Under the pieces are notes generated by a model, which saw only the letters and a program-made list of their open reading frames with translations, did not search any database and was not told the DNA's origin. This document shows positions 22,750 through 34,194 of a stretch of 64,000 nucleotides of DNA, piece after piece. This DNA is from Ctenosaura bakeri. Lineage: Eukaryota > Chordata > Lepidosauria > Squamata > Iguanidae. The DNA is taken from contig CAOLHI010000391.1 in the NCBI GenBank assembly GCA_948474755.1, forward strand, positions 310,001 through 374,000, written 5' to 3'. The stretch's first letter is position 1. Every line of letters starts with the position of its first letter. The position numbers and the translations under genes were made by a program.

Positions 22750-23335
22750 TGCCCCTTGTGGAAGACTGCAGCAAATCCATAACAGGATCTCATCCTATGC
22801 AAAAGTATTCTGCAGCATTTGGGATGTTCCTGCCATGGCACATAGAACAGAAAAGGATGTCCATGTTGGAAATGCAACCATGCCCAGCATGGTCATTCTC
22901 TTCTTGAGAACAACAGTTCATCAATTGCTAGTGGTAATAGCCAAAGTATTACAGAAAGAATTGTGTGAATAGTAAAAGAACTGAACAGTGGAAAATAAAT
23001 AAATAAATAAATATGCAGCTGAGGGAGTGACCCATGGTCTCAGATACCTCTACATTAATGCACAGAGCATGGGAAATAAACAAGATGAACTTGAACTGTT
23101 AACACAGCAAGGCAAATATACACTAGGTATCACTGAAACCTGATGGGATGAATCTCATGATTGGAACATAGTAATAGAGGCATATATCCTATTTCAGGGA
23201 AATAGACCGAACAGAAAAGGAGGAGGAGGAGGAGCACTGTATGTTAAGAATGATTACACTTGTGAAGAGATCCATGACTTAAATCTTGGAAGCCCACTTG
23301 AGACCATTTGAGTAAAAATTAAGCGGGAGATAGAA
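22750..23335 (+). mobile_element. CR1 LINE fragment, endonuclease domain
   Basis: From about 23030 the plus strand, allowing for stops, reads YLYINAQSMGNKQDELELLT, then TLGITET, a stop, WDESHDWNIV, and GGGGALYVKNDYTCEE. This is the N-terminal part of the CR1 ORF2 apurinic-endonuclease domain (family pattern N-SMGNK ... GITETWWD-SHDW ... GGGVALYV). Upstream sequence to about 22750 is probably the same element but is not diagnostic. In-frame stops and an (AAAT)n run at 22985-23012 show decay. A (GGA)n run at 23217-23232 encodes the Gly repeat. Confidence 0.75.
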
Positions 23336-25226
23336 AGCATGCCAGTGCCCAATAGCCCCTGGTCTCCTAGCTGATGGACAGGGCCAGAATTTTTTTCCCT
23401 TCTCTTTGGCAGCCCAAGAGAAATGTGAAGATTTTACATATTAAAATTAAACTCTGGAATTATCCCCATGGGGTGGCCCAAGACTAAGCTATCTAAGATG
23501 AAGGACAAGATGGTGTTCTCTCCTGTTACATTATGCAGAAGGTGACCAGATTAGTACTTGACTTTTAATTCGACACTGGCAATGTCCACAGCTCTGTCCT
23601 CTGGCATTTTGCTTCCACTATACCCTAGCATCAGGGTGACTACCTCTTGATAAAGCTAGTCTTGTCAATTTGTGGGAAGTCCAGACCAAACTGCAAGTGA
23701 AGGTATATTTCTCCACACATTGTATTCCCAATGAACCCTAACATTTATCTGCAGGAATAATCTCAAGAGTGAAAATGGTAAGACCTCTCTGAAGGTCTTT
23801 CATCTCACTGAATTATCTATTATGGCAGCCAAGTGGCAGCACCCCTTATGACACACTTCCCACCAATTTTCATATGGAAAAGGCAGAGGGTTACAAGCTT
23901 TCATTTCAAGGATCAGAAGCCAAATCACCGTGTTCTGGACTGGTTCTTCCCTTGGGAAGGTAGTTGGACACCATTGTTTTAAGATGCCTACAGTGTCTGT
24001 AGGTGATAATACCCAACCTGGCATGCTCCCATCTCCCCTTTCCCTCAGACAGGTCTAAGCAGATGGGTTATTGGATGCCACCATTGGAAGGCATTCAGAT
24101 CACTGTCCAGCTGTATCATCCAGGTGATCACACTCTCCACATTCCCTCTCCAGGTGAAAGTCTGGGGCTTCATTAGGCATCAGTGCCTAAAAGTGCTAGG
24201 GGCTGCTAGATTATCACTGAGATAAGTGAAGAGCCCAGGGAAAGTGAATGCAGTGAACATAGATTGCACAATGGACCTATACTGAAGTTATCGTGTAATT
24301 CCATAAGCCAGTGTTATGCTCAAAGCAGATCAACTCAGCTTTCATGATCAGTTCAAGAATTTGATTGCATAAAGAATGAGTGACTCTGTTAAGAGATCCA
24401 TTGAATACTATAAAGAATCAGTGTAAAGCCAAATAGAGGCTGGATGCAATAAATAGAAAACCCAAGCAGGAACTTGAAAAATAGCTCTAAAAAGCAATTC
24501 TAGGGTGTTGGCTACAGTGCCAGTGGGTGTCACTGTCCTTTTTTTTTTTTATCAGTGAAAAGGAAACAAACAGGAGAGGGCATGGAAAGAGAAAGCAATG
24601 GAAAGACCACATGACAAAAGATGCATTTCATTGCTGCATAGAGGATCTAGTGAGCCACTCATTTTAAATTTAGCAGCTGAGGCTGTCTTATTTCTATGCT
24701 ATAGAAATTTTTATTTCTATAACAAGGATGGGGATGTGACAAAAAAAAAAAAGGTTCAGGCATGCAAAGTAAGCACTTGAATAAAGTGAAAGAAAAATGT
24801 GCAGACATACTGCACCTTAAGTGTTTGCATTCCTATTTTGTAATTATCTTAATTAAAGAGTAATTATTGCAGATATTCTTATCTCTGACAAGAAGCTACA
24901 TGCCTGTCATTTTTTAAAAAAAATAAACACAAGAATTGTATTGGTAACATGCTGCAGTGATTGCTCTTAAGGTTAAGACTGTTTTAATCACAAGGAAAAT
25001 ACATTATAAATACCAGCGGTATTCTGTATTCAAATTCAGAGGGTGTCAGTTTCCTGACTCTGGAGGTAGTATTTCCAGAGGCAGAAGTCAACTTGTCAAA
25101 TAAGTATGTTGCTTTCCCTTTGAAAAAAGACATTTAAAACAAGAAATAAATGTTATATGACAATGTCATTTTTAAGCAATCCCAAACTATAAGACTCAAC
25201 AGGTCCTTGTTGTGCTATTAATTAGA
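23336..25226. other. Unannotated sequence
   Basis: No gene or repeat family recognised. Frames 23800-24024 and 24598-24780 are short without motifs. Confidence 0.4.
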
Positions 25227-25320
25227 CTTTGGAAAATCTACTTTTGGACTACAACACCCAGATTCCCTCAGTAATCATGAAACTGTGGGAATTATGGTCC
25301 AAAAAAATAACTTTTCCAAG
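25227..25320. mobile_element. Small inverted-repeat element, family X
   Basis: CTTTGGAAAATCTACTTTTG and GACTACAACACCCAGATTCC pair with CTGTGGGAATTATGGTCC and AAAAAAATAACTTTTCCAAG across a 94-bp fold-back. Half copies sit at about 25735-25830 and 40805-40880, and a short piece near 2836. Target duplication and superfamily are not resolved. Confidence 0.5.
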
Positions 25321-27730
25321 CTCTGATATTAGCTGAATGTTTCGAGCTATCTAATACAGAGTCAGGACCTGATTCACACAAGAACCTCCCAAAAAACCTT
25401 TTTAGATCAGGCTTAAGAGGTAGACCAGGTTCTCCAACATCCTTATTCCCACCATGGCCAACTAGGTGTTTCTGTGAAAACCTAAACCAGGGATTGCCTA
25501 AATGCAAGAGGATTCCCATGTGCTTTTTCTTAGCATTTAATAATCAGTGGTAGTCTGTGCATGATGGCTGAACTTAGCCATCATGTTTAAATCTGTTCAA
25601 TTTCATTTTAAAGTTTTTATTTTGTAGTTCTTTTACTGGCTGTTTCTTGAATTGTCTTATTAACACTAATTTTAGTTGTTTTTCTTTAAAAGTACATTAC
25701 TCAGAGAACTTTTGTTTGTAATACTAAACAGAGCAGAAAAAAGTTATTTTTTTGGAATACAGCTCTCACAATCGTCTACCTAGCATGGTCAGTTGTCATG
25801 TTGGCTTTCTAGGGGAATTCTGAGGATGGTAAAAATTTAACTTCCCCGGACTCTTTTACTACATTACTGTCTACCTTCTCTAAATTTAGGCAGCAACTGA
25901 ATTAATCCCCAAACACAATCCAAGTGTGAATTAGTTCTGATTATATTTGAATGCTATTGTGTGTGCTTATGGCTGAAAAAAATCATAGTATATAAGGAGC
26001 AGTGTCTCCCAAGAGTGTCCAAATTTGCTGGTAAAAAGGACTTCAAGAACTGTGGCTATAATTATAGGTATATAATGGAATGTATGCTATGGACAGTGAT
26101 TAAAAAAATAAGTAATAGTGGGATCATTTTGTAGAAGAAGGAAGAAGTTAAATCAGGTCAAACCTATAACACTCAAGGACCAAAAACTGTCAGTAGCATG
26201 CAAAGGAAGCAATGGTAAGGAAAATCCAATCGTACTTTCATTTCTAAGCAACCTCATTTCTGTGGTGTCTTGTGTATTGTTCAACAAATTGCTGCTTTGA
26301 TTCCCAGTTGGAAGAAAAGTTCCTATAACTTAAATAGATCGGTAGATGATAAGAAGACAGGCAGACAGGATAGGCAAGACAAGATAGGCAAGATAGGCAG
26401 ACAGACAGACAGATGATCTCTGAATGGGAAGCAGACTATGCAAGTTATATATTACATATCATGTAACAGTGACAAGGAAAACTTTACATATACAGGTGTT
26501 TAAAGCTACTATGTACTCTTCTGTTCCCTTCAGCCCCCAAGGTTAAGAAGACTGAGCAAGTTAGAAGGTGGTAAGCTCATTCTGACATGAAGAGTGACCA
26601 ATCCGAGAGTGCAAAAACGACACCTAACACGATTTGGAAAAGAACTGAAAGGCTATAAACATTTGAGAGGAAATGTGTCATAGATAACATGAAAAGGTTG
26701 TTCCTATTTATATGACTTTTTATCTTGACCTTGTAACTCCCATGATTCACACTGCTCTTAATAATGAGTCTACAGACTGGGTGCAAAATAACAGCAAAAG
26801 AAATAGACCCCAAATTATAGTAGCTTGTTCTTGGAACAGACAGCAAAAACAAGCAAATAATTTTTACAAAGTTTATCTAGAAATACATTATGCTTCCATG
26901 CGCCTGGGGTGCACAACAGCAGCTCCAGCCTCTGAGTCATCCATCAGCTGCTGGGGTCTAATCTGGCATGTTCTGGCTGCCCTTACACACCCAGGGAAGA
27001 AGGTATGAGCCTTATGCTCAGGGGTGGGTGGGGGGTGTCTGAATTACTGTCACTGAAAACCACAGGAAATTCACACTTGGGCCAAGATTGACATAAAATG
27101 TGCTCCACATTTATCTGGTTTACACTGAAACCTCTTTACTCCTTCTCCAAGTTTGTCACAGCTATATCCATAATATAGGAGTGATGTGATAAAGTCTGAC
27201 AAAGGATTCTGGCTAGGTTTGAAAGTTCAGAACTAAGATACCCTTAGGACACTTTGTCAAAGCCTCTCATACATACTCTTCAACTGTTCCAGTGTGGCAG
27301 GGACCATCTCTGTTAATCCTCTGCTATCCCACTTTCTCTGCAGCTTTTAAAATGTCTTTAAAGTGTCCCAGTTTCTCTCTCCTCCTCCCACATTCTCACT
27401 TTGTCCTCAGCTTATTTTAATTAATGTAAACTGAGTTCATAGTGCAAAAGGAGTATGCATTCAGTTATTTCAGCAGGCAGGAGAGAAGAGGCAGAGCCTT
27501 ACCCCTCCCTGTAGGCTTCCCTCCCTTTCTTCCCCTCTTCTTTCCTAAATCTCCAGGGTTCCTCTGTGTAAAATGGTACTGTTGTGCATTCTTCCTTGTT
27601 AATAACTGTTGCTCTCTTGCTGCCTGGCCACATCCTTTTGGCTACACCCTGATGTTGCTCAGAGAAGATGTTCCAGTTTTCATCCATGAAATGCTGAAGG
27701 GTATGCTCATATAGAATTCCATTTATAATT
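25321..27730. other. Unannotated sequence with a GATA/GACA microsatellite
   Basis: No gene recognised over 2.4 kb. A half copy of family X lies at about 25735-25830. The microsatellite is listed separately. The frames 26577-26852, 26712-27008 and 27442-27714 overlap each other or opposite-strand frames and contain no known motif. Confidence 0.4.
26335..26417 (+). repeat. GATA/GACA-type compound microsatellite
   Basis: Interspersed GATAGGCA, GACA and GATG units, ending in (CAGA)n. Imperfect, about 80 bp. Confidence 0.7.
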
Positions 27731-28600
27731 TACTAGCGTATATACCCAGTGTTGCCCAGGATTTTATTTTCTCATAGGTAATACTTGTTAGAAAGATTTG
27801 AGATCTTGTGTCTCTAATTCCCCAAACTATCTTGTCTAGTACTTGTAACTTTCCCCCATATTCCCCAATCCAATGTGTATTCAGAGTTATTAACATGCAG
27901 AGGTTGGGTTCCTGAGGGAATATCCTCCTCCTTGCTGCTAGACCTCCTCCTTGCTGCTAGGCCTCACCTCCATAGCAACTGGCCTATTCTCTGGCTGAGA
28001 CTTCTAAAGGCCCCTCCTTAAACTGCAAACCTCAGAATTCCAAACAATCTTCTCAGGCAGCCAATCATGTGAGGTCTTAGCCTGACACAGCCAATCATAT
28101 GAAGTCTTTGCTTTTAGCCAATCATATGAGGTTTTTCCCTGACACAGAGGCACTTTTTGCATGGCATTTGCCACGTGAAAGGGCCTCTGGAGCATTGTGC
28201 AATTGCAAGGAGCTGTCCACATGACATCCTCGCAATTGCGCAAAACTGCCAGGGTTGGCAGGCGCTGATCGCGCACTATTTTATTTTTGGCTTGTAGCTG
28301 AAAATGGTGCACGATCACGCATTGCTCCAGGGCCCTGCACACACTTACCATGCGTGCGGAGCCTCCGGAGCCATGGCGCTCCCTCTTCCTGCCCCAGCAC
28401 AGCCTGCGGAAGGAAGAGGCAGAGCCCTCATGTTGCCTTCTGGCTGGCAGGCAACAGCTGCAGAGCCAAAGCAGCAGGGACGCGACAGCCTCTCGCAAGT
28501 GTCTGCTCATGCGATCCCCGTGCCCCAGCGCTGAGAAAAAGTGAGTTGCAGAAAGGGCCAGACAAATGAAGTTTGACTTTTATGTGTTAGATATGGAACC
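27731..28600 (+). mobile_element. Unclassified repeat, family F, split by a DNA transposon
   Basis: Begins TTTACTAGCGTATATACCCA and ends ACTTTTATGTGTTAGATATGG. It holds one unit of the 142-bp module, a duplicated CTCCTCCTTGCTGCTAG word, a stretch resembling half of the family D palindrome (CCCCTCCTTAAACTGCAAAC), and three copies of AGCCAATCATATGA-like words (28059, 28091, 28117). A family B element at 28149-28559 splits it; removing that element and one AGA copy restores continuity with the copy at 13165-13352. No ORF; mechanism unknown. Confidence 0.6.
28149..28559. mobile_element. Non-autonomous DNA transposon, family B (copy B2)
   Basis: 411 bp starting GGCACTTTTTGCAT and ending TTGCAGAAAGGGCC, flanked by AGA (28146-28148, 28560-28562). 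It is inverted relative to B1 at 869-1266 and shares its blocks in reverse order, including the end hairpin (here 28150-28180), a TTTTGGCTTGTAGCTGAAAA segment and the GGAAGAGGCAGAGCCCT segment. CpG-rich. Overlapping frames in both strands (28004-28510, 28255-28569, 28304-28534) are not genes. Confidence 0.75.
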
Positions 28601-29064
28601 TGTCAAACATGAAAAGCCTACTGAAAGCTTATGATACATATTTAAATTTTATTTTCAATTTTATTTTAAATATTTAAATCCAAATTAATCAGAAAATTAG
28701 TCTGAAACATTTGCCAAATATGACAACAAAACAAAACAAAAACTCTAGGTGGCTGGTTATGGAAAAGAGATTTTTTTTAAAATAAAAAAATGTTAAAGAG
28801 CGCACGAGGTCCTGCAACCTGATGAAAACAAGAATTCCCTCTCTTGGAAGCTTTTTGGCCGGAAAACGAATGGTATATGACATCTGTAAGAGTTGAGAGT
28901 TTCAAAAAGAACCTTGGAGGCCACATACAACTGCACAGCTGCATTTTGCCTCACTCCTGTCTTACAGTGTGGACTGGAAATAGTGTGTGAGGGGGAGAAC
29001 TCATATCACTCATATTACCTAACTGTTGGACCATTCTCCGATACAATATGGTCTTTCATTGTCA
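28601..29064. other. Unannotated sequence
   Basis: AT-rich with no recognisable gene or repeat. Confidence 0.4.
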
Positions 29065-29325
29065 GTCAAGAATCATAGAACCACAGAGCTGGAAGGGGCC
29101 TCATGGGTCACTGAGCCCAGTTCCTGCTCAGTGCAGGATCTCCAACTAAAGCATTCCTAGCAGGTAACTCTCCAAAGAAAGAGACCACATTACCTCTCTA
29201 GGCAATTGGTTCATTGCCAGAATGCTCTTACCATCAAGAAATGCTCTCTAATGTTTAACTGAAATCTATGCTCCTGTAAATTGAGACCGTTAGACCTAGT
29301 TCTACCCTCTGTAGCTTTTAGGGTT
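29065..29325 (-). mobile_element. CR1 LINE 3' end, antisense
   Basis: Begins with AATCATAGAACCACAGAGCT and GGAAGGGGCCTCATGGGTCA, the inverted CR1 3' terminus well known from amniotes, then GCAGGATCTCC ... CAGGTAACTCTCC and further 3' UTR sequence. Non-coding, truncated at its right side. Confidence 0.8.
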
Positions 29326-30644
29326 GGTGGCTTTATGGGAATGGTCCATACTCAAAGACCTAAGGAATCCATTAAGGATGTTAATGGTGAATGTTACAGT
29401 CTCTGGATCTGACAATCCTGTGGAAGTGCTAATATTGCTATGAAAAGGGGCCATTGACATGATTACTCTTGAATGCTTTCTGTGACACTGTAGAACTTGA
29501 AGGGTTCTCTGCTCATCCACAGCGCATTCCTGGCAAAGAGCACTTCTGGCAATGAAATCGTCTGGAAGATGGAGAGAGCACAAATGTGAAATTGAGGGCT
29601 GATCTGTAATTGATGAGTCTCCTGTTACCATGCATTATCATATCTACCACACTGTGGCAAGGGAAGTCCTACTTTGTTTCCTTCACCCTGTTCTCAAGGA
29701 TGGGTGGTAGGTCTTGCAAAGCTAGGCATCAAACTAATTTGAGAAATAAGATGGTTGAAATACATATCTTTATTTGCACTTATAATTATCTTGGCTTTTT
29801 AAAAGGTGTTAAGTCATTTGTATCAAAATAGTTCAGTGTTGAAACATGTGTGCCATTTCATACTAGAAGATACATTGTCAGCTGGTCCCTCATCTTGTGT
29901 CCTGTGATCAGGTGTATGGAGACACTTAGCTGTATGTCTGTTTTGTAACTTGATTCAAAATGTTAAAGTGTGCACAAACTATGGCCCTTGGGCAGCTCCT
30001 CATGTGGCACCCCAAGCTACAGGGGAAAAAGAAAAGATGCTATGCCCAAGCTTCTGAAATTGCTGGGATGGAAGAGGCAACAGTATCTCCCAACCCAAAT
30101 TGATACTGCTTCCAAGCTGGATGTTTTCTCACTGCTAATATAGAGTTGCCTCTTTGCGGTGACCCTGTATGTGACTCTCTGAGCCCCCTCCACCCCAAAA
30201 TGCATCCCTGTTTAAAGAAACAATTAAGGTGGAAATATAGGCTGGGATCCTGGTAGTGACAATGACAGGCATAAATCCATCTTAGATCTATACATGTTTT
30301 TAATAGTTGTTGAAAAAATGCAGGAATTCATTACCTTCCATCCAGTGGGTTTGCCATGCTACTGCCAGGGACCTCCCAATATAGACATGTAGAAGCCAAC
30401 AAAGGGCAGAGGGCAACAGAAATGCATCCAGCTGTGTTGGTAGCTAAATGCACAATGATGATGTCAGCATCCAGGACCTCAGGAGGACTCCTGGGAGGTC
30501 CCGGAGGATGCCTTCATCATCATGCATCAAATTATCAGAGCATAGTTCAACACTTCTCTGTACAGATAATGAACACTTGATTAGTAAACAGTGCAAACGT
30601 TTGCTGAAACTGGAGAGGGAAGCGGAACTGGCCAAAGATTGAAT
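29326..30644. other. Unannotated sequence
   Basis: No gene or repeat family recognised. Overlapping frames 30356-30642 on both strands carry no motif. Confidence 0.4.
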
Positions 30645-31305
30645 GAAGCAGACACAAAATACTGAACATAATATTCATAGAACAGTGGCAAAAATGTAGC
30701 CAGAGAGGATTAAATTCACACTGTCTTATAATCTCAAAGAAAATTTTTATAAGGTGATGCATCGGAGTACTTGACTTCAGAAAAAATGGCCAAAATGTAT
30801 ATATATAGCTCAAATTGATGTTGGAAATGTGAACAGCAAGTGGGGACTTTTTATCACATATGATGGAGTTGTAAAAAGACCAATAAATAAATAAATAAAT
30901 TCTGGAATTGAACATATGTTACGGTGCACAATATTTGTCAGGACTAGTAAAATATTGGTTAGAGAAGAAATATTGTAAGATATTAAGATACATGGCCACA
31001 GCTGCAAGATTATTAAAGGTGCAGAAATGGAAGAATGCTGAAATCGCATTGAAAGAAGACTGGTTGACAAAATTGCAAGATTGACTAAAATGGACAAATT
31101 GATGATCCTGATAAGAGAAAAATAGGTGACAACTTTTGCCAAGGACTGGGAATCATTAGCAAGCTTTTTTTCAAAATAATAATGATGATGATGATGATGA
31201 TAATTATAATAATTGTAATATTATAGTAGGATTTGGTAATTAGTATTTTTGGGAAGCGTGGCAATAGAAGCATTGGAAAGCTATCTGCAGTTAGAGAAGT
31301 TGTTC
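30645..31305 (+). mobile_element. L1 LINE fragment, ORF2 C-terminal region
   Basis: With frame changes, the plus strand reads SEKMAKMY-like, then CWKCEQQVGTFYHIWW, then KYCKILRYMATAARLLKVQK and LIREK...FAKDWESLASFF. The CWKC...G-FYHMWW pattern and the end FAKDW are those of the cysteine-rich C-terminus of L1 ORF2. The copy has stops, an (AATA)n run at 30881-30900 and a (GAT)n run at 31182-31202. Old pseudogene; the rest of ORF2 is absent. Confidence 0.75.
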
Positions 31306-31359
31306 TTTTTTCATAGAATCAATAATAACCTGCATTACAAAAGTGGGAAACTATCTTTG

Positions 31360-31445
31360 TTGTCTCAGTGTTAGTGTTAGCATTAGTGTTAGTATTTTGT
31401 ATTTAGTGTTAGAGATTAGAATTAGTTTTTTAGTCCTTAGTATTT
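31360..31445 (+). repeat. Degenerate TTAGTG/TTAGYA tandem stretch
   Basis: Words TTAGTG, TTAGCA, TTAGTA and TTAGAG follow each other irregularly. Resembles a decayed 6-bp simple repeat; it is not the vertebrate telomere unit TTAGGG. Confidence 0.45.
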
Positions 31446-32189
31446 AGGATATGTTCATATTGTATTGTGTTTCTTTTTGCGGAGTGGAGTGGTGTAGACA
31501 GAGAATAGTGAGTTCTGAATGTGTGGAGGGGGATTGGGATGTAGTCTCCCTGTGGCAGAAGTTTATGCTATATCTCCCCATGTAGGATCTCAGCCATAGT
31601 ATAAGTATTTTTTTAAAAATTATTTAAAGGGATTTTCACTTTAACATCTCTAGTCTACTGAGCCAGAACACAAGAATGTTCTACAATTCTGTTCGTGTAT
31701 TTATGTATCTTTTCCCTGGGAGAAAGGATTCAAATGAATAAATGTTGTTTCTCTCTTTTCCTTTTTAATGTCTGAAACTGGATGAGAAAGGAGCAGAAAC
31801 CCAGAGGCTAAAAATGGCTCATTCCAGAAGCTGACACCTAGCATATTTTAAAATGATTATAAAATGGTTCCCCCCTTCCCTCCTGGTCATTATTTTCTTT
31901 TACAGCACTATTTTTAGGCTTATTCTTGTCAATTAAAAAAAATACCTTAGGTTGCCTTGCTTGATTAGACAACCATATGAATTTGGAGGTATTTTTGGTA
32001 TGCACATGATTGCAGGATCAGAACAGTTTATCCACCATAATGAACAGAAGTGAAATTGCAGTGTATTTAAATAATGATGTGAGAGAGTAAACACTTGAGA
32101 TTATCAGAGATTGCTTTTCTCCTAGGATGCAGATTCATTTCTGTTCTGCCCTCCAGTGGCTGCTCAGTGACACAAGCTCAGATGTAAAA
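31446..32189. other. Unannotated sequence
   Basis: No gene or repeat family recognised. Confidence 0.4.
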
Positions 32190-33163
32190 ACTGTTGCGTG
32201 TTTCTCACTATTGAATTATGGCACTATGGCCCTTTTCTCACGGGGTAATTAAATCTTCCCAGGTCGACCTCGAACAGAGGCCTTTTTCACCTTAGAGAGA
32301 ACCAGGTCACATTTAATTTTTTTGATTCTCACCTCAATCCGCATGGGGGAGCCACCATCCAGCATTCGCGCGCCCTTTTTAAAAACCAGAAGAAATGTGG
32401 TTTTTTTCCTCCAATCTGCGCTCGTCCTTTCGTGAAAAAGCGACGGTGCGTACTGATTCGTGCAGGGGATGAAGAGAGGGAGGGATTTAGGCGTGGCCAG
32501 CAGAAGCGACAAGACCTCCCCCAGTGCTTTCGAGTGCTGCTATCAAGGCTGAAATTAGCACCCCAGCAATGTTCGTCAGTAGCTCGTGCTCCATACACAA
32601 AACAGCAGAAAGCAAGCAGAAAGACAGAGGGGGGAAAATGTCTCCACGGCGGCTCCAAAGAAAGGTGCGGGACGGGGGGGTTTGTTGGAGGATGTAAGGG
32701 GACACGCGTGCGTACTGACGTCCATGATGATGCTCAGAGTGTTTCTTTTAAAAATTGAGCACAGCCAATCACTGCCAGACAGGACGGGGAAAGGACACCT
32801 ATGGGAGTGGCCAGGGTAATATTGTGTGAATGCATTGATGCTGCCTAGTCTTTTCTCTATGGAGCCGTGATAATGCTCCTAAAATTTCAGTCCGTGTTAG
32901 TGGGGATTAAGGGAAGACCCGCCTGGATCGTAGCGGCACGATTTCTGCACCCCGTGAGAAAAGGGCCTATGACTCCACTTTAACTGCAATGGCAACATCC
33001 TATGGAATCCAGGGGTTTGCAGTTAATGATGAGGCACCTTGAATTCTCAAGTCACAGAGCCCCTACCTCACAAAACTGCAAATCCCAGGATTCCATAGGA
33101 TATAGTCAAGGCCATGAAACTGGAATCATAACCCTGTACTTGTGTAGTGTGAAAAGGTCCTAA
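32190..33163. mobile_element. Older family D-like element split by family C
   Basis: The left piece (about 32190-32227, ending ATTATGGCACTAT) and the right piece (32968-33163, with TATGACTCCACTTTAACTGC ... ATCCTATGGAATCC ... AACTGCAAATCCCAGGATTC ... GTGTGAAAAGGTCC) fit together once the 740-bp insertion and one TAT are removed. The right piece matches the variant D layout also seen in decayed form at 55975-56195, including the GGCCATGAAAC stretch. Confidence 0.5.
32228..32967. mobile_element. Non-autonomous DNA transposon, family C
   Basis: 740 bp with perfect inverted ends GGCCCTTTTCTCACGGGGT and ACCCCGTGAGAAAAGGGCC, flanked by TAT (32225-32227, 32968-32970). CpG-rich, with local hairpins but no single long palindrome. 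Several overlapping frames of up to 109 residues on both strands (32329-32658, 32432-32758) look like chance frames in GC-rich DNA; none has a transposase motif. This is the only copy of this family in the window, and its perfect ends suggest a fairly recent insertion. Confidence 0.8.
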
Positions 33164-33337
33164 ATCTGCCAGATGCATTTCATATCTTCAAGAATATATT
33201 GCATTAAATATATTTAGAAGGCATTGTATTGCCATGCTTCAATTACTGTCATCACTAAATTCTCAGATGACAGATTACAATTGACACATTCTGGAGTGTA
33301 GCAATTGGAACCCTGAATTCAGAGGTTTAGCTCAGAA

Positions 33338-33345
33338 ATATATAC

Positions 33346-33393
<48 letters not shown>

Positions 33394-33394
33394 A
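33338..33394 (+). repeat. (CATA)n(TA)n microsatellite
   Basis: CATA units followed by about 16 TA units. Confidence 0.9.
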
Positions 33395-33591
33395 ATAGCT
33401 GTGTTAGTCTGTTACACTATCAAAGGAAAAGGGTGTGGCTGAAGCTATTTAGCAGAACCTATAAGAATAAAATAAATAATTTAGTCTTGAAAGTGCTACT
33501 AGATGCCTTCATTTCCCCCTTTCTTTTTCATAATTAAATAACACCTCTGCACAGTGAACTGTCAACGCTCATACCTTCCTTTCTAATATTA

Positions 33592-33803
33592 TTGCTATGT
33601 GTCTTCAGGTTGATCCTGACTTGTGGAAAACCTAACATAGATTTTTTCCTGTTCAGAGGAGGTTTGGCATTGCCTTCCTCTAAAGCTGAGAGAATGCAAT
33701 CCCACTCAAGGTCATCCAGTAGTGTCCATGGCTGAGCTGGAGTTTGAACCCTGGTCTCCACAATCTTATCCAATACTCAAAGCATTATACCATGCTGGCT
33801 CTT
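33592..33803 (-). mobile_element. tRNA-derived SINE with Bov-B-like tail, antisense
   Basis: GTGTCTTCAGGTTGATCCTG, GCATTGCCTTCCTCT, GTCCATGGCTGAGCTGGAGT, TTGAACCCTGGTCTCC and CATTATACCATGCTGGCTC are the inverted tail, body, B box and head of the SINE. About 20-25 percent diverged from the copy at 63283 by eye. Confidence 0.7.
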
Positions 33804-33818
33804 GTATGTGACGTATAA

Positions 33819-33984
33819 AGCCATTTCCGCACAACACTCTTATAGCGCGATGATTCCACTTTCAACCTCCCATGGAACCTGGGGTTTGCAGTTCTGGGAG
33901 GGGTTGTCTGGCCCCTCCCAAAACTGCAAACCCCAGGATTCTATAGAAGGTTGAAAGTGGAATCATTGTGCTCATAAGAGTTTT
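33819..33984. mobile_element. Palindromic MITE, family D
   Basis: Left end AGCCATTTCCGCACAACACT. The halves TAGCGCGATGATTCCACTTT and GAAAGTGGAATCATTGTGCT pair, with a central CCCCTCCCAAAACTGCAAAC matching the usual core. The right terminal repeat is lost after ATAAGAG, so the target duplication cannot be read. Confidence 0.7.
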
Positions 33985-34194
33985 TTTATGTATATTCCAT
34001 GGAAATGTTTTATGCATATTGTAAGAATCAGAAAAGTGCACTAACCAGACTGTTTCACTGGTCATTCTGTGTTAGATGCTACATTTGGTTGGAGTTCTTA
34101 CAGACTGAAAGAAGACCAATGAGAATGTTCAGTGTTTGCAGATTATAGCAGATTGTTGCTTGTTTGTAGTTGTAGCTGACAACTGAGGTCTGCT

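Noticed and set aside
31360..31445. Interstitial telomeric repeat
   Set aside because: Units are TTAGTG/TTAGCA/TTAGTA, not TTAGGG, and are irregular.
32329..32758. Overlapping frames of 72-109 residues on both strands inside family C as a possible transposase
   Set aside because: Frames occur in several phases and on both strands, no catalytic motif is visible, and none spans the element.
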